Below, one piece after another: positions 10,170 to 22,684 of a stretch of DNA of 64,000 bases (the stretch's first letter is position 1; each line of letters opens with the position of its first letter). The translations under genes were made by a program, and so were the position numbers. Source of the stretch: Nicotiana tabacum (taxonomy: Eukaryota; Streptophyta; Magnoliopsida; Solanales; Solanaceae); the NCBI RefSeq assembly GCF_000715075.1, contig NC_134082.1, positions 192,561,948 to 192,625,947 on the forward strand, given 5' to 3'. Below the pieces are notes generated by a model. It searched no databases and had not been told where the DNA came from. It saw nothing but the letters and a program-made list of their open reading frames with translations.

Positions 10170-12578
10170 TTATTCAACAATGGAATAATCTTGCACTTTC
10201 ATCTTTTTCAGAAATTCTTCTGCCTCTTCTTCCGTCACAGCCTTTTTGACTAGCACTGGATTGTCTTTAGCGCCCCTAGCCTTTCTCAATTCTTCGGGAG
10301 CGAAACAACGTCCCGACCGAGTTAGCCCTTGTGCTTCACAACTCTCTTCCTCAATTTCCTTTCCTTTGTATGTCACCACTACCTTGTCATATTTCCACGG
10401 TACAGCTTTGCTATCGACCATAGGTAATTGGACTACTAGTTTTATGACAACTGGTTCTATGTAGGCCCCTTTCACAACAACCATGGGTGCAGATGATGAC
10501 CCCAGTATCACTAACTTGACTGTCTCTAGCTTTTTTGCAGCAACAAATGGTCCTTTTCCCATTACTATCACTGGCTTATCTTTTATTGCTTTTAGCTGAA
10601 CTACTGGCACTATGCTCACTGTCTTTTCTTTGACCTTGACTTCCGTAGAACGGATCACCATGACCGTCTGCGAGGGTTTTTTAGGCTCTTTCCCCTTATG
10701 TATCAGTTCGATCATATTGGCTTCATAATGCGCTGGTAACAGATTTTGATTGATGTTTGGGGCCTCTCGAGCCTGTACTTCAATACGGCAATTATCAATG
10801 AGTTCTTGTATCGCATTTTTCAACTTCCAACATTTTTCAGTATCGTGCCCCAGCATCCCTGAGCAATACTCGCAGCTAACAGAATGGTCCAGGTTTTTGG
10901 GAAGGGGGTTTGGTACTTTGGACCCAATTGGGGTCAACATTCCCAATTGTTTCAATCTATGGAAGAGAGCGGAGTAAGATTCTCCCAGCGGAGTAAACGT
11001 TTTTCTGTTTGGGGCCTTCTCACTTCTAAAAGCTTGGTTTGGGCAGAAGTTGGTTCCTGGTCTGTTTGCCCTGGGAGGTGGATAGGTGTTTTGTGGGGGT
11101 GGATGTGTGTTTTGGGGATTCGGTGCACGCCATTGTGAGTGCACTGGAGGCTGCGTGTATGTCTGGGCATGGTGGATAGAAAAATGTAGTTCTGGTAGTG
11201 GATAGTAGTGTTGCGGTCGGCCATATGGGGTATATGGGTAGTTTGGATGGTGGAGTCTGGGTTGGTTGTAGTAGGGTGGAGGGTTATTGGGCCTGAACCA
11301 AGCACTAGCTTCAACTATAGCAACTTCTTCCTTCTTCTTCTTTCCAAGCACACCACCAGTACCGCTTTGGATGGCCTGGGTGGTTGCTTTTAATGCCGAG
11401 TAGCTCAAGATCTTGTTAGATTTCAATCCCTCTTCAATCATGGATCCCATCTTTACCACTTCATTAAACGACTTTCCGACAGATGTCACTAGATGACCAA
11501 AATAGGTAGGCTCCAATGTTTGCAAGAAGTAATCTACCATCTTACTTTCCCTCATTGGAGGATCAACCCTTGCTGCTTGCTCCCTCCAGCGGAAACCAAA
11601 CTCTCTAAAACTTTCCCCAGGCTTCTTTTCCATCTTCAACAATGACAGACGGTCGGGGACTATCTAAAGGTTATACTGAAAATGGCCAATGAATGCCTGT
11701 GCCAAATCATCCCATGTATACCATCGGCCAGGATCCTATCTCGTGTACTATTCCAGCGCGGACCCGCTCAGGCTTTGACCGAAATATGCTATCAACAATT
11801 CATCCTTCCCCCCAGCACCTCTCATTTTGCTACAAAAGCCACGTAGATGGGCTACTAGGTCACCGTGCCCCTTATACAAGTCAAACTTCGGCATTTTAAA
11901 CCCCGCAGGCAACTGAACATCAGGGAAAGGGCACAAATCTTTGTATGCGACGCTGACTTGGTTACCTAAACCATGCATGTTCCTGAAGGATTGCTCTAGG
12001 CTTTTGATTTTACGAATCACTTCCCCCTGTTCTGTATTCTTAACCAGTTTCTCAACCTCTCCCGGGATTTCAAAATGGGGAGAATAGGTATATGGCTCAG
12101 GAGCTTTGAAAGGGGGTTCGGGAGGGTAATATTGGGTGTTGTTATCTTGGAATAGCGGCTCACTGGACGATCTATGTAATGGGGCTGGGGGAGGTGCCAC
12201 AAAGACTGGAACCATGGGTGGGGGAGGGTTCTGTTTGGGGGGTGGAGCTGGGGGAGCGTATGAAGTGGTACCATAGCCCTGGGCGTGATAGGGGAAGGCT
12301 GAAGATGCGTGGGGAGTGGTGGGCTCCTGAGCTTGAGCCAGGGGTGGGATGTAAGATGGATTAGCGGGATATAGTGGTGTCGGATGTCCCTGAGACCATG
12401 CCCGATGCATTTCAGCCATTTGTGCTTTTAGTTTCCTCATCTCTTCTTTCATAGCACCCACATCTGTTACCTCAACTTCATTTGAAGGGTCTACGATGCT
12501 GATTTCCGAGTCCTGCCCTGTCATTTTTACTTTATCTTTCGACCGGGTGTTGTACAGGTGAGTTGCCAGAACTGCCAA
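10170..12578 (-). pseudogene. gag: Ogre-1 gag
   Basis: One frame runs from an ATG at 12578 (MAVLATHLYNTRSKDK) to a TAA at 10170, broken only by two in-frame TAG stops at 11748 and 11664. The N-terminal part has a Pro-rich stretch with many PP pairs. The central part matches the retrotransposon gag core (GESFREFGFRWREQAA). A zinc knuckle CEYCSGMLGHDTEKC has five residues before His instead of the four in a standard CCHC box. The C-terminal part is Lys/Glu/Val-rich. Gag forms the particle and binds the RNA. The protease frame follows directly in phase. Confidence 0.9.
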
Positions 12579-12739
12579 TCAACTAACCACCTGCCTGGAC
12601 TCACACATTAAGACAACCACTTTGTTAGCGATTAAGTCTTAACAGATTTGACAACCACACGTTGGCATGAATGCACTTATACAGTTAATCATTTCTATTA
12701 TGCGTTTGCTCGATTGCATGCGTCATCCCGGCATTTCGT

Positions 12740-12895
12740 TCCTTGTTTCTTTTTACCTTTCTTTCAAATTTCATCACCTCATCCCTCTCTTGTGCTCTTC
12801 TCTTTCTTTTATTTCTTTCTCTTTTTGTGTTCTCGCTCATTTCTTGCTTTCTCTTTCTTTGTTTTTTCCTTTTTTTCTTTTTCTTGCGATTACGG
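12740..12895 (-). repeat. Purine-rich tract (sense strand) between ORF1 and gag of Ogre-1
   Basis: The plus strand is pyrimidine-rich (TTTCTTTCTC-type), so the sense RNA is A/G-rich. It directly follows motif copy B in sense direction. Ogre-2 has the same order: motif copy B, then an A/G-rich tract at 44255-44420. Confidence 0.8.
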
Positions 12896-12896
12896 T

Positions 12897-12957
12897 TGAA
12901 TCTTATGGAGATTGCCTACGTATCGTGACCCCGCAAGAATCAGACCAAGCGTAGTTC
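12897..12957 (-). promoter_or_regulatory. Boundary motif copy B of Ogre-1
   Basis: The minus strand reads GAACTACG (12957-12950), then GATTC, then GATACGTAGGCA ending at 12913, 45 nt overall. It lies between the end of ORF1 and the start of gag, as copy B does in Ogre-2. CTACG and CGTAG are complementary and could close a stem. Confidence 0.82.
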
Positions 12958-13180
12958 GTGAAAATAAATGCAAAACTAAAGGGTGGAAATAAGGATTTTT
13001 TTTTTGAAATTTTTAATTTTCATTACTAAAACAAACTATTACAAACTAAACACTTTTCGGAATGAAACTAACAGACGCAAATTAAAAACAAACACAGACT
13101 CTAAGACTGCAGACATACTTGACCTGAAAAGATAACGGACATACGAAAGACAGACTCAAAAGGTAGAAAACTACAGACGA

Positions 13181-15229
13181 CTATGCATACTCTAGTGCTT
13201 CAAACTTAGGTGTCTGCGGGGCGTCGTTCGTCCTCGCCGCGGGCCTAGGATCCAAATCCCTTTCAATCTGTTCTAATTCATTCATAGTTCGCTTCACATA
13301 AATCATCACTGCTGAGAAAAAAGTAGTATAGGTCATGTCTTCACAAACCCGGCATCTCCTGAAAATAGCATGAGCAATGGCTCTAATCCTGTCTTTTGTT
13401 TGTTTCTTTTCTATAAGCAATCGTCTTATCTGATCATTGCATGTTTTTAAAGCTCGAGAGTCCTGCAGGTGTTGATCTTGCAGCTGCTGCTCTTCTACCT
13501 CCATTTGGGCCAACAAATCGTAACAATGTCCACTTTCAATTCCAAGATCTCTAGCCTGCCTAGCCATTTTACCTTCAAGAGCGACCACTTTTCTCTTTAA
13601 ATTGGCGACAATTTTCTCATGGTCCCTTTTCAACTGATTCAAGTACTGACGACGCTCCTCTGTTCTGGTAGCCCACTGTGTTTTAAGCTCTGCCATGATA
13701 TTTTCGGATTTATCTAATTCATCCCGCCATTCCCTGACTTCATTTTTCCAGCTTTTTTATCAATTGCTCATCTGATCGGCTCCTTGGTTGCTTATCGACG
13801 GTTATCCTCAATTGCCTGATTTGGGCCCTAAGCGCCTCGTTTTCTCGAGCCAGTCTGTTCTTTTCACCTTGATCCGCGACAACCTGTACACTGTTCTCGA
13901 ATTTCAGACTCTCAACTTGCTGCTTCAGTTTACCAATCTCAACTCGATAGCCTTCTTCCTTTGCTAGCCAATCCCACTGCTCTCGGAACAACTTGGCGAA
14001 ATCTTCAAGATGAGGTCATTTAGCCGGTCTCCCATATGCCACGTCACCTCTGAACCAATCATGATACCCTGGGGCAACTTCCCCTTTAACCCTATCAGAC
14101 ACACAAGTGTTCGCCATCAAACGTTGGCACTCACTCCAGATTTGGCGAACCTCTTCCTCGGGGAACCGACCGTCGGGACTAATTTCGACCACCTGGGTAC
14201 TCAGATCTTCATATCTCGGTACTATTTGATACCTCCCGAGTTGCCACAGAACCCGATATGGTGCATAGGGCTGGATGCTTTTGAGTCCCATCAACAGAAA
14301 ATGCGGTCGGGCTGCTGGCATATATATGACCTCTTCGACAGGCAACCACCCAAGCACCCATTGTATCTGGCTGGCCATGAGGTTCCGAAATAGTGATGTC
14401 CAGGTCGTGACTCCTTCAGGTAGACTAGCCCCTTTGATTCTTGTGTAAAATTCTCCTATACAAGTTTTCTCGAACAAACCATAACTCAATAGCTGAGAGC
14501 GAGGGCACAAATGCTCAGTCATCCACATTTGTAACAGCAGGTTACATCCCTCAAAGAATTTGCCCCCAGCTTTGCATGCAGTGAGAGCCCGGAAGATATC
14601 AGCCACGATCATAGGTGCTAAAATGCTTTTCCCCATGGTTTGCAAGGTACTGACAACCCCCGCTACTTTCAAATCAATATTACCATCTTTCCTTGGGAAT
14701 ATTATGAGGCCCAAAAAGGCTATCATAAAAGCCACCCGTCTGTGTTCCTCCCATTTTTGTCGGTTACTTCTACTACATAGCTTAAAGTCTGTATTGTTGA
14801 ACCCGCCCACGTGGACATATCTATCATATATGAAGCGGAAACTGCAGAAACCCTTTGCAAAATCTGGATGATGAACTGTTCGGAGTATTTTCAAGGAATC
14901 CAAGAACCGGTGTACGGTAATGGCCCTGGGAGCAATTAAGTATTTGAACCTCAATGGAGCTTGATCACTTCCGATATACCCCGCTATTTCTTCCAATGTT
15001 GTGGTGAGCTCAAAGTCCGAGAAATGGAATACATTATGTGCCGAATCCCAATAAGCGACCAATGCCCTGATAATATCCCCCCGAGGCTGAATGTCTAATA
15101 AATCCAGAAGATCTTTCAAATATTTTTCACTTCGTCTTGCCCTTCTTTGCCTAAATCATTCCACCATAATTGCAACTCAAAAGGGATTTTGGTCATTATT
15201 GAAAAGGGTTCATTTAGCATCGTGCTCAT
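13181..15229 (-). pseudogene. Ogre-1 ORF1: plant-mobile-domain-like N-terminus, coiled-coil C-terminus
   Basis: An ORF upstream of gag is the hallmark of Ogre elements. The frame probably starts at an ATG at 15229 (MSTMLNEPF, like MSTDENEPF at the start of the Ogre-2 copy), with a 1-nt frameshift near 15118. The segment FHFSDFELTTTLEEIAGYIG resembles the plant mobile domain (aminotransferase-like) core. After an in-frame TGA at about 14016 the chain turns into heptad-rich coiled coil (13991-13740), and after a second frameshift near 13740 coiled coil continues to 13181. Conserved Cys pairs (CRVCEDMTYTTFFSA) sit near the C-terminus. About 680 residues in all. Function in the element is unknown. 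Confidence 0.82.
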
Positions 15230-15597
15230 CCTGCACATTTATTAAGGCGAGTAAGCAAAAGAAAAACTTTTATTCGACTCAAAATAAAAACTATCTATAT
15301 TTTTTCGACTCAAAAAAAAATAAAACTATTTATATTTTCAGATTTTTTTTTTAAAAAAAATGAAGGACTCGACTCTCAAACGCGGCCTTTCGGTACTTCG
15401 GGAACAATGATTTTAAGGCTGCAAGAGTCAACCGGTCAACAATCAAAATTGACCAAGATGGCTGTTTTGCAAAGTCAGCCTTCCGGCGTTCTGTTTGGGA
15501 ACATTTGGCTATTTTTGACAAAACGGCATCACCCAACTTATTTATGACAAAAATAAAATTTTGACATTTTTTCGGCTATTTTTTGCAAAGGAAGGTT

Positions 15598-15658
15598 GGA
15601 CCTGATGAGGATTGCCTACGTATCTCACGCCCCGTGGGAATCAAACCATGCGTAGTTC
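15598..15658 (-). promoter_or_regulatory. Boundary motif copy A of Ogre-1
   Basis: The minus strand reads GAACTACG (15658-15651), GATTCC, then GATACGTAGGCA ending at 15613, 46 nt overall. It lies in the leader, about 370 nt before the ORF1 start. The next 70 nt in sense direction (a TTTGCAAAAAA stretch, then TTTTGTCATAAATAAGT and GGTGATG) are also shared with Ogre-2. Confidence 0.82.
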
Positions 15659-16536
15659 GAGCAAATTAACCGAACTATTTTAAAACAATACTCTTTTTCA
15701 TTTTCAATTTTTCAACAAACAATAAACAACCTATTTTCCAAACTAAGAATAAAAGACTTTTTTTTTCAACAAACACTTTCCAAAAATAAAAGACTCCTCC
15801 TTTTTTTTATTTCTTTTGCTTTTAGTAAAACAGATTATTAGAAATGAAGCATTTTCCTTTTTCATTTTCTCAAAATTTCGGCAGAGTTTCGACAGTGTTT
15901 GGGTATTGGGTTTTTAACTCCCTAACTGTTATCTCTCTTATTTTTTCTCTTTTTTTCATTTTATTTTTTTTCCTCAATTGTCCAACATTTCGAGATCCAG
16001 AAACCGGTCAACATGCAAGTTCGGAACAAATAAATGCACAGCACAAGAGAATGCATCAGGATGGTCTTTTCATTTTAGGTTGCTAGTCCTAGACGGACCC
16101 AACCCCTGTGTTGAGTCCCCTAAGTCAAATGCAACGTGATGCAAATAAGCGTTCCTACTAGGGATCCGACATGAAGTCACGTTATTCTATGTTCAAAACC
16201 TGGGTCGGTGTTCTAGACTGTGTACCCGAGCGGACAACTCGAGTCGAGGAGGGGGCAACTTACCGGGAACCAAAAGGCCATCCGGCTTCGTAACTTGTCC
16301 GGCCTCTTCCTTATTTCAAGGTATGACACTAACAGAATAGGGAGTCTCAACCAGTAAGCACATCCCCGGGGGTGAAGAGAGAAGGGTGTCGGCACAATTT
16401 ATATACAATTTAGATAATATCAAAACGGTAAAATTTAGCACATTCAGCACAAAACACGTAGGAAAATCAGATACAATTAAATACAACAATTTATCTAAGC
16501 TCGAATTCTTAACCCTGAACCAGAGATTTTGGGTTC
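15659..16536 (-). other. Ogre-1 5' leader
   Basis: Non-coding stretch between primer site and motif A. At 16225-16243 (minus) it holds a 19-nt hairpin, CTCGAG, 7-nt loop, CTCGGG, followed by a conserved TCTAGAACA and CCCAGGTTTT block shared with Ogre-2. The position, downstream of the primer site and before ORF1, would suit an RNA packaging or dimer signal, which is inference. Confidence 0.7.
16225..16243 (-). promoter_or_regulatory. Leader hairpin of Ogre-1
   Basis: A 6-bp stem CTCGAG/CTCGGG (one G-U pair in RNA) closes the 7-nt loop TTGTCCG. It is matched by 19-nt hairpins of the same shape at 41074-41092 (Ogre-2) and 22953-22971 (Ogre-3), the last with compensating base changes in the stem. 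Confidence 0.72.
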
Positions 16537-16556
16537 GGTCCCCAGCAGAGTCGCCA
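16515..16556 (-). other. Primer binding site of Ogre-1 (tRNA-Arg type), unusually long
   Basis: Four bases inside the 5' LTR, the minus strand reads TGGCGACTCTGCTGGGGA, complementary to a tRNA 3' end finishing in GAGTCGCCA. From memory this fits plant tRNA-Arg(ACG), the primer class reported for Ogre. The match to the tRNA goes on for about 40 nt, through the T arm into the anticodon stem, with about three mismatches. Ogre-2 and Ogre-3 lose the match after about 18 nt. Confidence 0.82.
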
Positions 16557-19377
16557 GAGCTGTCACACCTCCTTTTCACCTACACCCCGTAAAGGGCATG
16601 AAGGAGTTTTTCCATTTAAAGGACAATCGGAACGAGATTTAATTATTAATTATTTAGAGTCGCCACTTGGGAGATTAATGGTGTCCCAAGTCACCGGTTG
16701 AATCCCAAACCGAGGAAATTTATGACTCTGTTAACAGTCCGCGAACCGAAAATCCGAGTAAGGGATTCTGTTAACCCGGGAGAAGGTGTTAGGCATTCCC
16801 GTGCTCTGTGGTTCTAGCACGGTCGCTTAACTGTTGTATTTGATTTTTATCTGATTTTAATACCTGTTAGCTTATGTGCCTTTTATTCGTAAACCGCTTT
16901 TTATCATTATTTATTTTAAAAGAATTGCGACGTCGTGAAAACGCGTTTCGAACCACGTCGCAATCAATGCACCCGTGGTTGTCAACACATTTCGACTTCG
17001 TCGAGATTTGGATTTGGGTCGCATCAATACGCACCCGAGTTTAAGAAGATATTTAATTAAAATCGCGCCTAAAGATTCTAACGTAATATTATTTTGGGGA
17101 AGACCGTGGAGTTCGCTAAATGGCCATCCCAAATTCTAATCATTTTTTAATAACCATTTATTGAGAGCCCCATGCTAAATATGGTCGAAGTCCTGAGTCA
17201 TTAATTAAAAGCTCCCATGGAAAGGGTATTGCTTATTTATACGAGAGCTAATCAGCCCGCATACACGGAGAGCAACCTGGCCAATCACTAAATGGATACT
17301 CAAGTCTGGGCCCAAGGTTAAGCCTAAATTGAAGGCATCAGCATGATTGTGCGTGGGCTCAACATCGAATCCTTGCTAGCCCCAAAATTGACGAAAGTAA
17401 ACAATTCCAAGGGGGCTCCTAGATAGCATTAATACAAATAGCATTGATATTAACATGACATTAGTGACTAAGCTCCTGATTTAAATTCCCTTTGACACAA
17501 ATTAATGTGTGGGAATTTCGAGAAAAGCACGCACGATATAAAAAGTTTGCCAATTCCCAAAGATTAGACAACCCCTTTTAAGCAGGAACCAGAATTCAGC
17601 TTCTAGCCCCTTTTTAAGCATCTATCGCATTAACACTAGCATGAGCGCACATATCAATTCTACAAAGCATCTTAGGATTTTACAGTACTTCAAATCTGAA
17701 ATCTAAACTAATATTTGAAGCATAAGGGAGAATTATGAAGAAAGCATTTGACGGGAGTCATTACCACTACAACTTAGGCTCTTTGGACAACAGAAGTCTG
17801 GTTATCACAACTTGGCCAAACATGTTAGGGAAATATCCAGTTCGCACACACTGAATCAATGATAGAACCAGATAATCCTTAAGTCAAATACTACTTTCAG
17901 CAAATATGGACTACAAGTTAAGCTATACTACCAGAAATAATTACATAACTCTCCGGTGAACTTGATCACTTGACACTTGAGGGAATAAGGGCAATGATGA
18001 ATTAAAAGCTAACATATGAATCATTTCTAATTAAAAGTTATAAACCAACTATAAACTTAGCTTAAACAAAGGACTACAGTAAATAATACAAACAGGTTAT
18101 GCAAGTAATTGGAGGACTCTTATCCTTCAACTTCTTCCTTTCAATTCACTTTCCAATTGTTCATTTCACAAGCATCAGGGTTATAGGGGTGTACCTGGGA
18201 ATGAAAACTGAAATTGGAGTTCAAACAAAAGGAGAAAAGTAGAAGCAGTCAGCAGCGATCACTGATAGAATTCAAACGCAGCCCAGAAACATGTAGCAAC
18301 ACAGATGTAACCCAGCCAAATTAGGAGTGATTGCTAGAATCAACACAAAACCTTAAAATACTTTTCAGATGCTTTAAGCACTCAATTGCAGCACAAAAAT
18401 GAATAACACAAAAGCAGAATCTGGAAACTGACTAAAAAAGGCTATGACACAGTGAAAATATATATTTTTTTTGGTTTCTATTTTCGATGTTTTTGTATTT
18501 TTGTATACTTGAATTCAAAGTACCACTCTGAAATTTAGAAGAAAAGCTTTTGGTGTGGATTTGGGGCTGAAAGTTGAATCCTCTTCCTCAAGGCACTTGA
18601 TGCCTTTTTTATAGGTGACACAAAAGGGTGAATCAGATTTTTGGTTTTCTTTTTAGTCCCTCCCTTATTTTCAGTTTAGTCCCTTTATTTTTGACTTGCT
18701 CAACAAGTAAATCCCTCTATTATGCTAATACCTACACTAAAGTACCCTTCTAGAAGGCCCTAGGATGCTCTTCTACCCACCAAATACCTATACTACCCTT
18801 ACCCTTACTTTGAAATTACTATTCCTAAAGAAACTACCCTTTTCTATCCCTAAAATGCCCTTCTACTAGTCTGGAATTTATAGCCCAAATGCTAACTGAT
18901 CCCAATCCTTTTAACCCCAGCTAAATGACTGAGGTTAGCCCCAAAACAAAGGGTTCCATTCAGCTATAACCAACGAGGTTCACTTCTAATACAAACTGTC
19001 AGGATTGAATTAAAATACAATTTATCCTAATGCATATTCTAACAATCCATTAATCAAATGACAGTAGTCGTCAACATTAAACTAACATTTAAAACCATAA
19101 ACATTAAAAAATCGGAAAGAAAAACAGGGCGATCCAAACAGGGTATCAGCATGAATTAACATTAATACTAGCCATTTAAATTAATAACTATTATTATTAT
19201 CTATGAACGACATTAAAATATGATCGATAAACAACCAATCCAATCTAACCAAATAAGGGAATATGAGACTATATTAAAAAATGACTCAGGGAGTTAAAGA
19301 AAAACTTACCAACGGAGCTAAACCCCCGACTAATCACTGCCATTCGAATCTCTCCAGATTTTTGACACGCAACATCC

Positions 19378-19414
19378 CTAACCATGTGTTCTTACAAGAG
19401 AACACATGGTTAAG
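19378..19414. promoter_or_regulatory. Inverted repeat in Ogre-1 LTR
   Basis: AACCATGTGTTCT and AGAACACATGGTT flank a 6-nt loop: a perfect 13-bp stem, extended further with mismatches. The other LTR (1207-1246) keeps it with one change. Ogre-2 has CGTGTGTT and AACACACG at 37983-38008, the same distance (about 1 kb) from its LTR start. Confidence 0.75.
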
Positions 19415-19815
19415 AATATTACGGTCCAAAATCACAAAGATTTTGGATTAGGGTTTTGGCCAGAAATTCTTAGATCTGAAATTCGAGCCGCTTCATAGAG
19501 ATTTTAAGGAAGATGGTCATGGATTTGGGTTGAGGGAAGTCCGGGGATGGTATGGTATGATTTTGGGCCGGTTTGGATGAGTTTGAGATTTGGCCGGAAA
19601 ACTTCAAATGGAGATTCGACGAACTCTGGCAATATTCGAGGGAAACCAATAGCTGGAATGGAAAGATGGATTCATGGGGGATCTATGGTGTTAATATGGG
19701 TTTGAACGGTGTAGGTGACGTTCACCGCCGGCGAGGGATTTGGGGGCGGCTTGGATTAGGGTTCGTGAGGATGAAGGAGACGGTACGAATGGGGTGAGGG
19801 GGGGGATTTCGAACA

Positions 19816-19825
19816 CTTATATACC
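19816..19825 (-). promoter_or_regulatory. TATA box of Ogre-1 5' LTR
   Basis: GGTATATAAG on the minus strand, in the LTR about 640 nt from its start. The other LTR keeps it at 1646-1655. Ogre-2 has AGTATATAAT at 37672-37681, at a similar distance from the LTR start. Confidence 0.6.
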
Positions 19826-20465
19826 AAACATCCTAGTTAGATCCGGACCGTTGGATTGATGAGATCCAACGGTCGTGATTGAGGGTTGGGGAAACGATGT
19901 CGTTTTGGACTGGATTGGGATAGACCGGGTATTGAAGCATTGGGCCTGGATCCGGTTGGAACGGGTCTAAGGGCGTTTGGGCCTGAAAATTTTCAACGAA
20001 CTGGCCCAAATTTAGGTCTTTATTAAGACCACTTTTCTACTCTTATTTTCTTTTCTCTTTTATTTCCTTTTCTCATTTTTAACTAATTTTTATAAAGATG
20101 CAAAACTAATCATAAAATCCTAATTATTTCAAAGCCAAGACTAATTAATTCCTAAAATTATTTAAAAACTATTTCATGACGAATTCACAATAAAAATCAT
20201 CAAAATGCAAAAGTGAACTAATTTTGTGATTTTTCATGTTTTGTTCTAAACAAATTAACCCTTAATTGATACTAAAGTATAAAATTAAAACCTAAATGCA
20301 AAAATGCATATTTTTGTATTTTATATAAATTAACATGCGCAAATAAAATGCAACAATTATCAGAAAATGACACCAAAATGCACAAAAAATGTGAAAAATA
20401 AAGAAAAATTATTTTGTTTGTGATTTTGGGAATAATCTGCTTAGGGAAAGAATCACGTACTCACA

Positions 20466-22684
20466 GACGTTGGGGACGTTCAAGGTACGGGAAAGGTTTG
20501 CTAAGTTCCGGACCTGCTCAAGTTCCCCTTTTAGCTCCAGTATCTTTTGTTCTATTATAAAACTAAGTCATTGTGTGCCGGAGTACTCCGACCATCTGAA
20601 GTCTTGACATTCTCTGCATATGTAGCATTGTCTTTCCGGATACAACTCGCATCATCCATTCTAGATTTTCCCCTGCTTTTAGGTTCACTTAGAGGACAAG
20701 GAGATGGAGGACCTCTAGATCTGGTATGATATGATGATAATGCCAGTATGTACGAACCAACCTTAGGGGATGGGAATAAACAAATAGAGAAAAGAAGAAA
20801 ATAAAAAGATAAACAAGTCAGCGAAGAGTATTAAAAGGATGTTTGCAATATTTCACATATTGCAGAATTATAAATTTGCGTCCTAATTTGAGGACCTCAT
20901 TATTCCTGAGATAGTCCTAAGAGACATATAAATTTGGAGAAAATTGATGTCAATAACTGCATCATTTCATTAATATGATAAATAAATCAAATCTGTACTA
21001 AAAACAATAATTATAAAGAGTCACTAATGGCTTTTGTCTTATTACAACCAAAGTCTAAAACGAGTCTAGAAAGCAAGTAAAAATATCATTCCTAATATAT
21101 TTGGTCCCAGATGGACCTTCTCCATGCTTGGCCTTCTTTCCTCTATCGATCAGATTCCCCAGGTCGCGTATGTCCAACAACAGATATGCCCTTGCTAGGA
21201 GCCATCGTTCATTGCCATCCATGTTTTGACAGCCTGTAACCCTGTTTCTCATCTTTCCTTCAAGCTTCATCAACCCATGCTCTAAATATCCCAACCTCTC
21301 TGTTGACTTAGTATCGATTTCTCTCCACTCATTGATTGCTTCCATGTCTACTTTATATTGTTCCAAATGTCTGGCTTCAGACTCAAAAACCCTCTCGCGC
21401 AGCATCTTATATTTGACTTGTGCTTCAGCAGCATTGTCTACAACCCTATTCTTTAGATTAATTAATGGCTTGACATCCCTCGCTATATCATCTACCAACC
21501 ATGATGGATAGAAGTGCACATGGCCGGCATGATACCGATTTGGCTCGATGGTATCTTTCTCCACAATGACCTTTTGATGCCACATGTGTTGTGCCTCGAA
21601 CTTGAATGTAATGGCTTTCCCCTGGAAGTCTGCCTTGTACTGAACTATTTTGGAAACTCGTGGTATAACCTGCTTTCTCCCAGCTTGTCTCTTAACCCTG
21701 AATAGGAGTATAAGGATAGATCCCCCTTAATCTGATTAACACTAGATGAGGAGTATCTCTCGATCTGATGATGAATTCACTGCTAGGGAACCATTCGAAC
21801 ATCCAATGTACTTTATCATCAGTCATATTATGAAAGAAGTTTGCCTAGATCACAACGTTTTCCAGTTGTGCAAACCTGTTTGGTATAAAAGTCATTCTCT
21901 TCGGATGGTGATAGGCTATGTGGTCATTCCATGGCCATCGCGGAAGTTCTTGATGGTATTCTCCCCCCTGAAGATGTTCCAACAACCATACTTACAGCAA
22001 CAAATTACAGCCCTCGAAGTGCCTATACCCCTTCTTGCAATGGTCCAAAGCCCGATGCATATCAGCTAGAATCATAGGGACAATAGTGCAAGTTTTCCCC
22101 TCAATTCCCTCACTTAAAGCTTTAGTGACCATAACTAGGCGAGTGTGGATCCCTCCTCATTGTAGTGGGAATACCAGCATCCCCACAAAATAGACAATGA
22201 ACACAAAAACTTGATAGTGAGTCCAACCCAAAGAAGTGATGATAAATTTATCATGGTAAAGGCGGTATGACTTGGTGTGCCCATTATGCTCATAGAAGAA
22301 ATCGAATGGTACGTAAGACTTCTTCAAATAGACTAAATCATCATTTTTCCTGAAACCCATCATTTTCAAGAAACCTCGAGGAGTGTAGTTTTTCAGTACC
22401 AACAAACCAGGGGTATCCCATGGGTGCCCAACAATACCTCCTATTTCTTCTAAAAGGGGAGTCAATTCTATGTCACCAAAGCGGAAAACGACTCTCTTCT
22501 CATCCCAGAACATGGTGGCAGCCTCAATTAATGCATTGTTTGGTTGAATGTCTAACATAGAGGATAAATTTTCGAGGACTCTTTTCACATGGTTTTTGTC
22601 ACTTGGTGCAAGGTTTTCCCACCAATCCAGAAGCAAAGGTGGGATATTTCGTACCTTTCTGAACCTGGGGACTTCGTGCCTCAT
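20466..22684 (-). pseudogene. Ogre-3 ORF1 fragment, interrupted by Ogre-1
   Basis: The minus strand from 22684 (MRHEVPRFRKVRNIPPLLLD) resembles ORF1 of the other two elements, including MLDIQPNNALIEAA and FRFGDIELTPLLEEIGGIVG, the mobile-domain-like core. A second open part at 21585-21055 has heptad-like charged residues. The last 80 bases before 20466 still encode a coiled-coil-like segment (LELKGELEQVRNLANLSR), so Ogre-1 jumped into the ORF1 coding region. Stops and shifts are frequent. The rest of this element should lie beyond the left window edge. Confidence 0.78.

Larger units (their letters stand above)
1..20465 (-). mobile_element. Ogre-type Ty3/Gypsy LTR retrotransposon (Ogre-1), 3' LTR cut by window edge
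   Basis: The sequence from base 1 to 2261 is repeated at 18171-20465, and both copies end in the same TG/CA terminus, so they are two LTRs in the same orientation. The internal part, read on the minus strand, holds primer site, leader, an extra ORF1, gag, protease, intron, RT, RNase H, archaeal-type RNase H and integrase, then a long 3' UTR and polypurine tract. An extra ORF before gag, an intron before RT and a second RNase H are marks of the Ogre/Tat lineage. At least 20.5 kb lies in the window. The element interrupts the ORF1 of an older relative at 20466, whose first flanking bases are GACGT. Frames carry several stops and frameshifts, so this copy is probably not autonomous. Confidence 0.93.
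16561..20465 (-). repeat. Ogre-1 5' LTR (3905 bp)
   Basis: On the minus strand it starts TGTGAGCACG at 20465 and ends GAGGTGTGACA at 16561, followed by the primer site. Length is typical for Ogre LTRs. A TATA box (GGTATATAAG) at 19825-19816 leaves a U3 of about 650 bp and a very long R-U5. The right flank GACGT (20466-20470) is the predicted target duplication. Two ORF-like stretches in it are not credible genes. Confidence 0.94.

Noticed and set aside
16515..16556. tRNA-Arg gene
   Set aside because: Only the 3' half of a tRNA is present and it abuts the LTR like a primer site.
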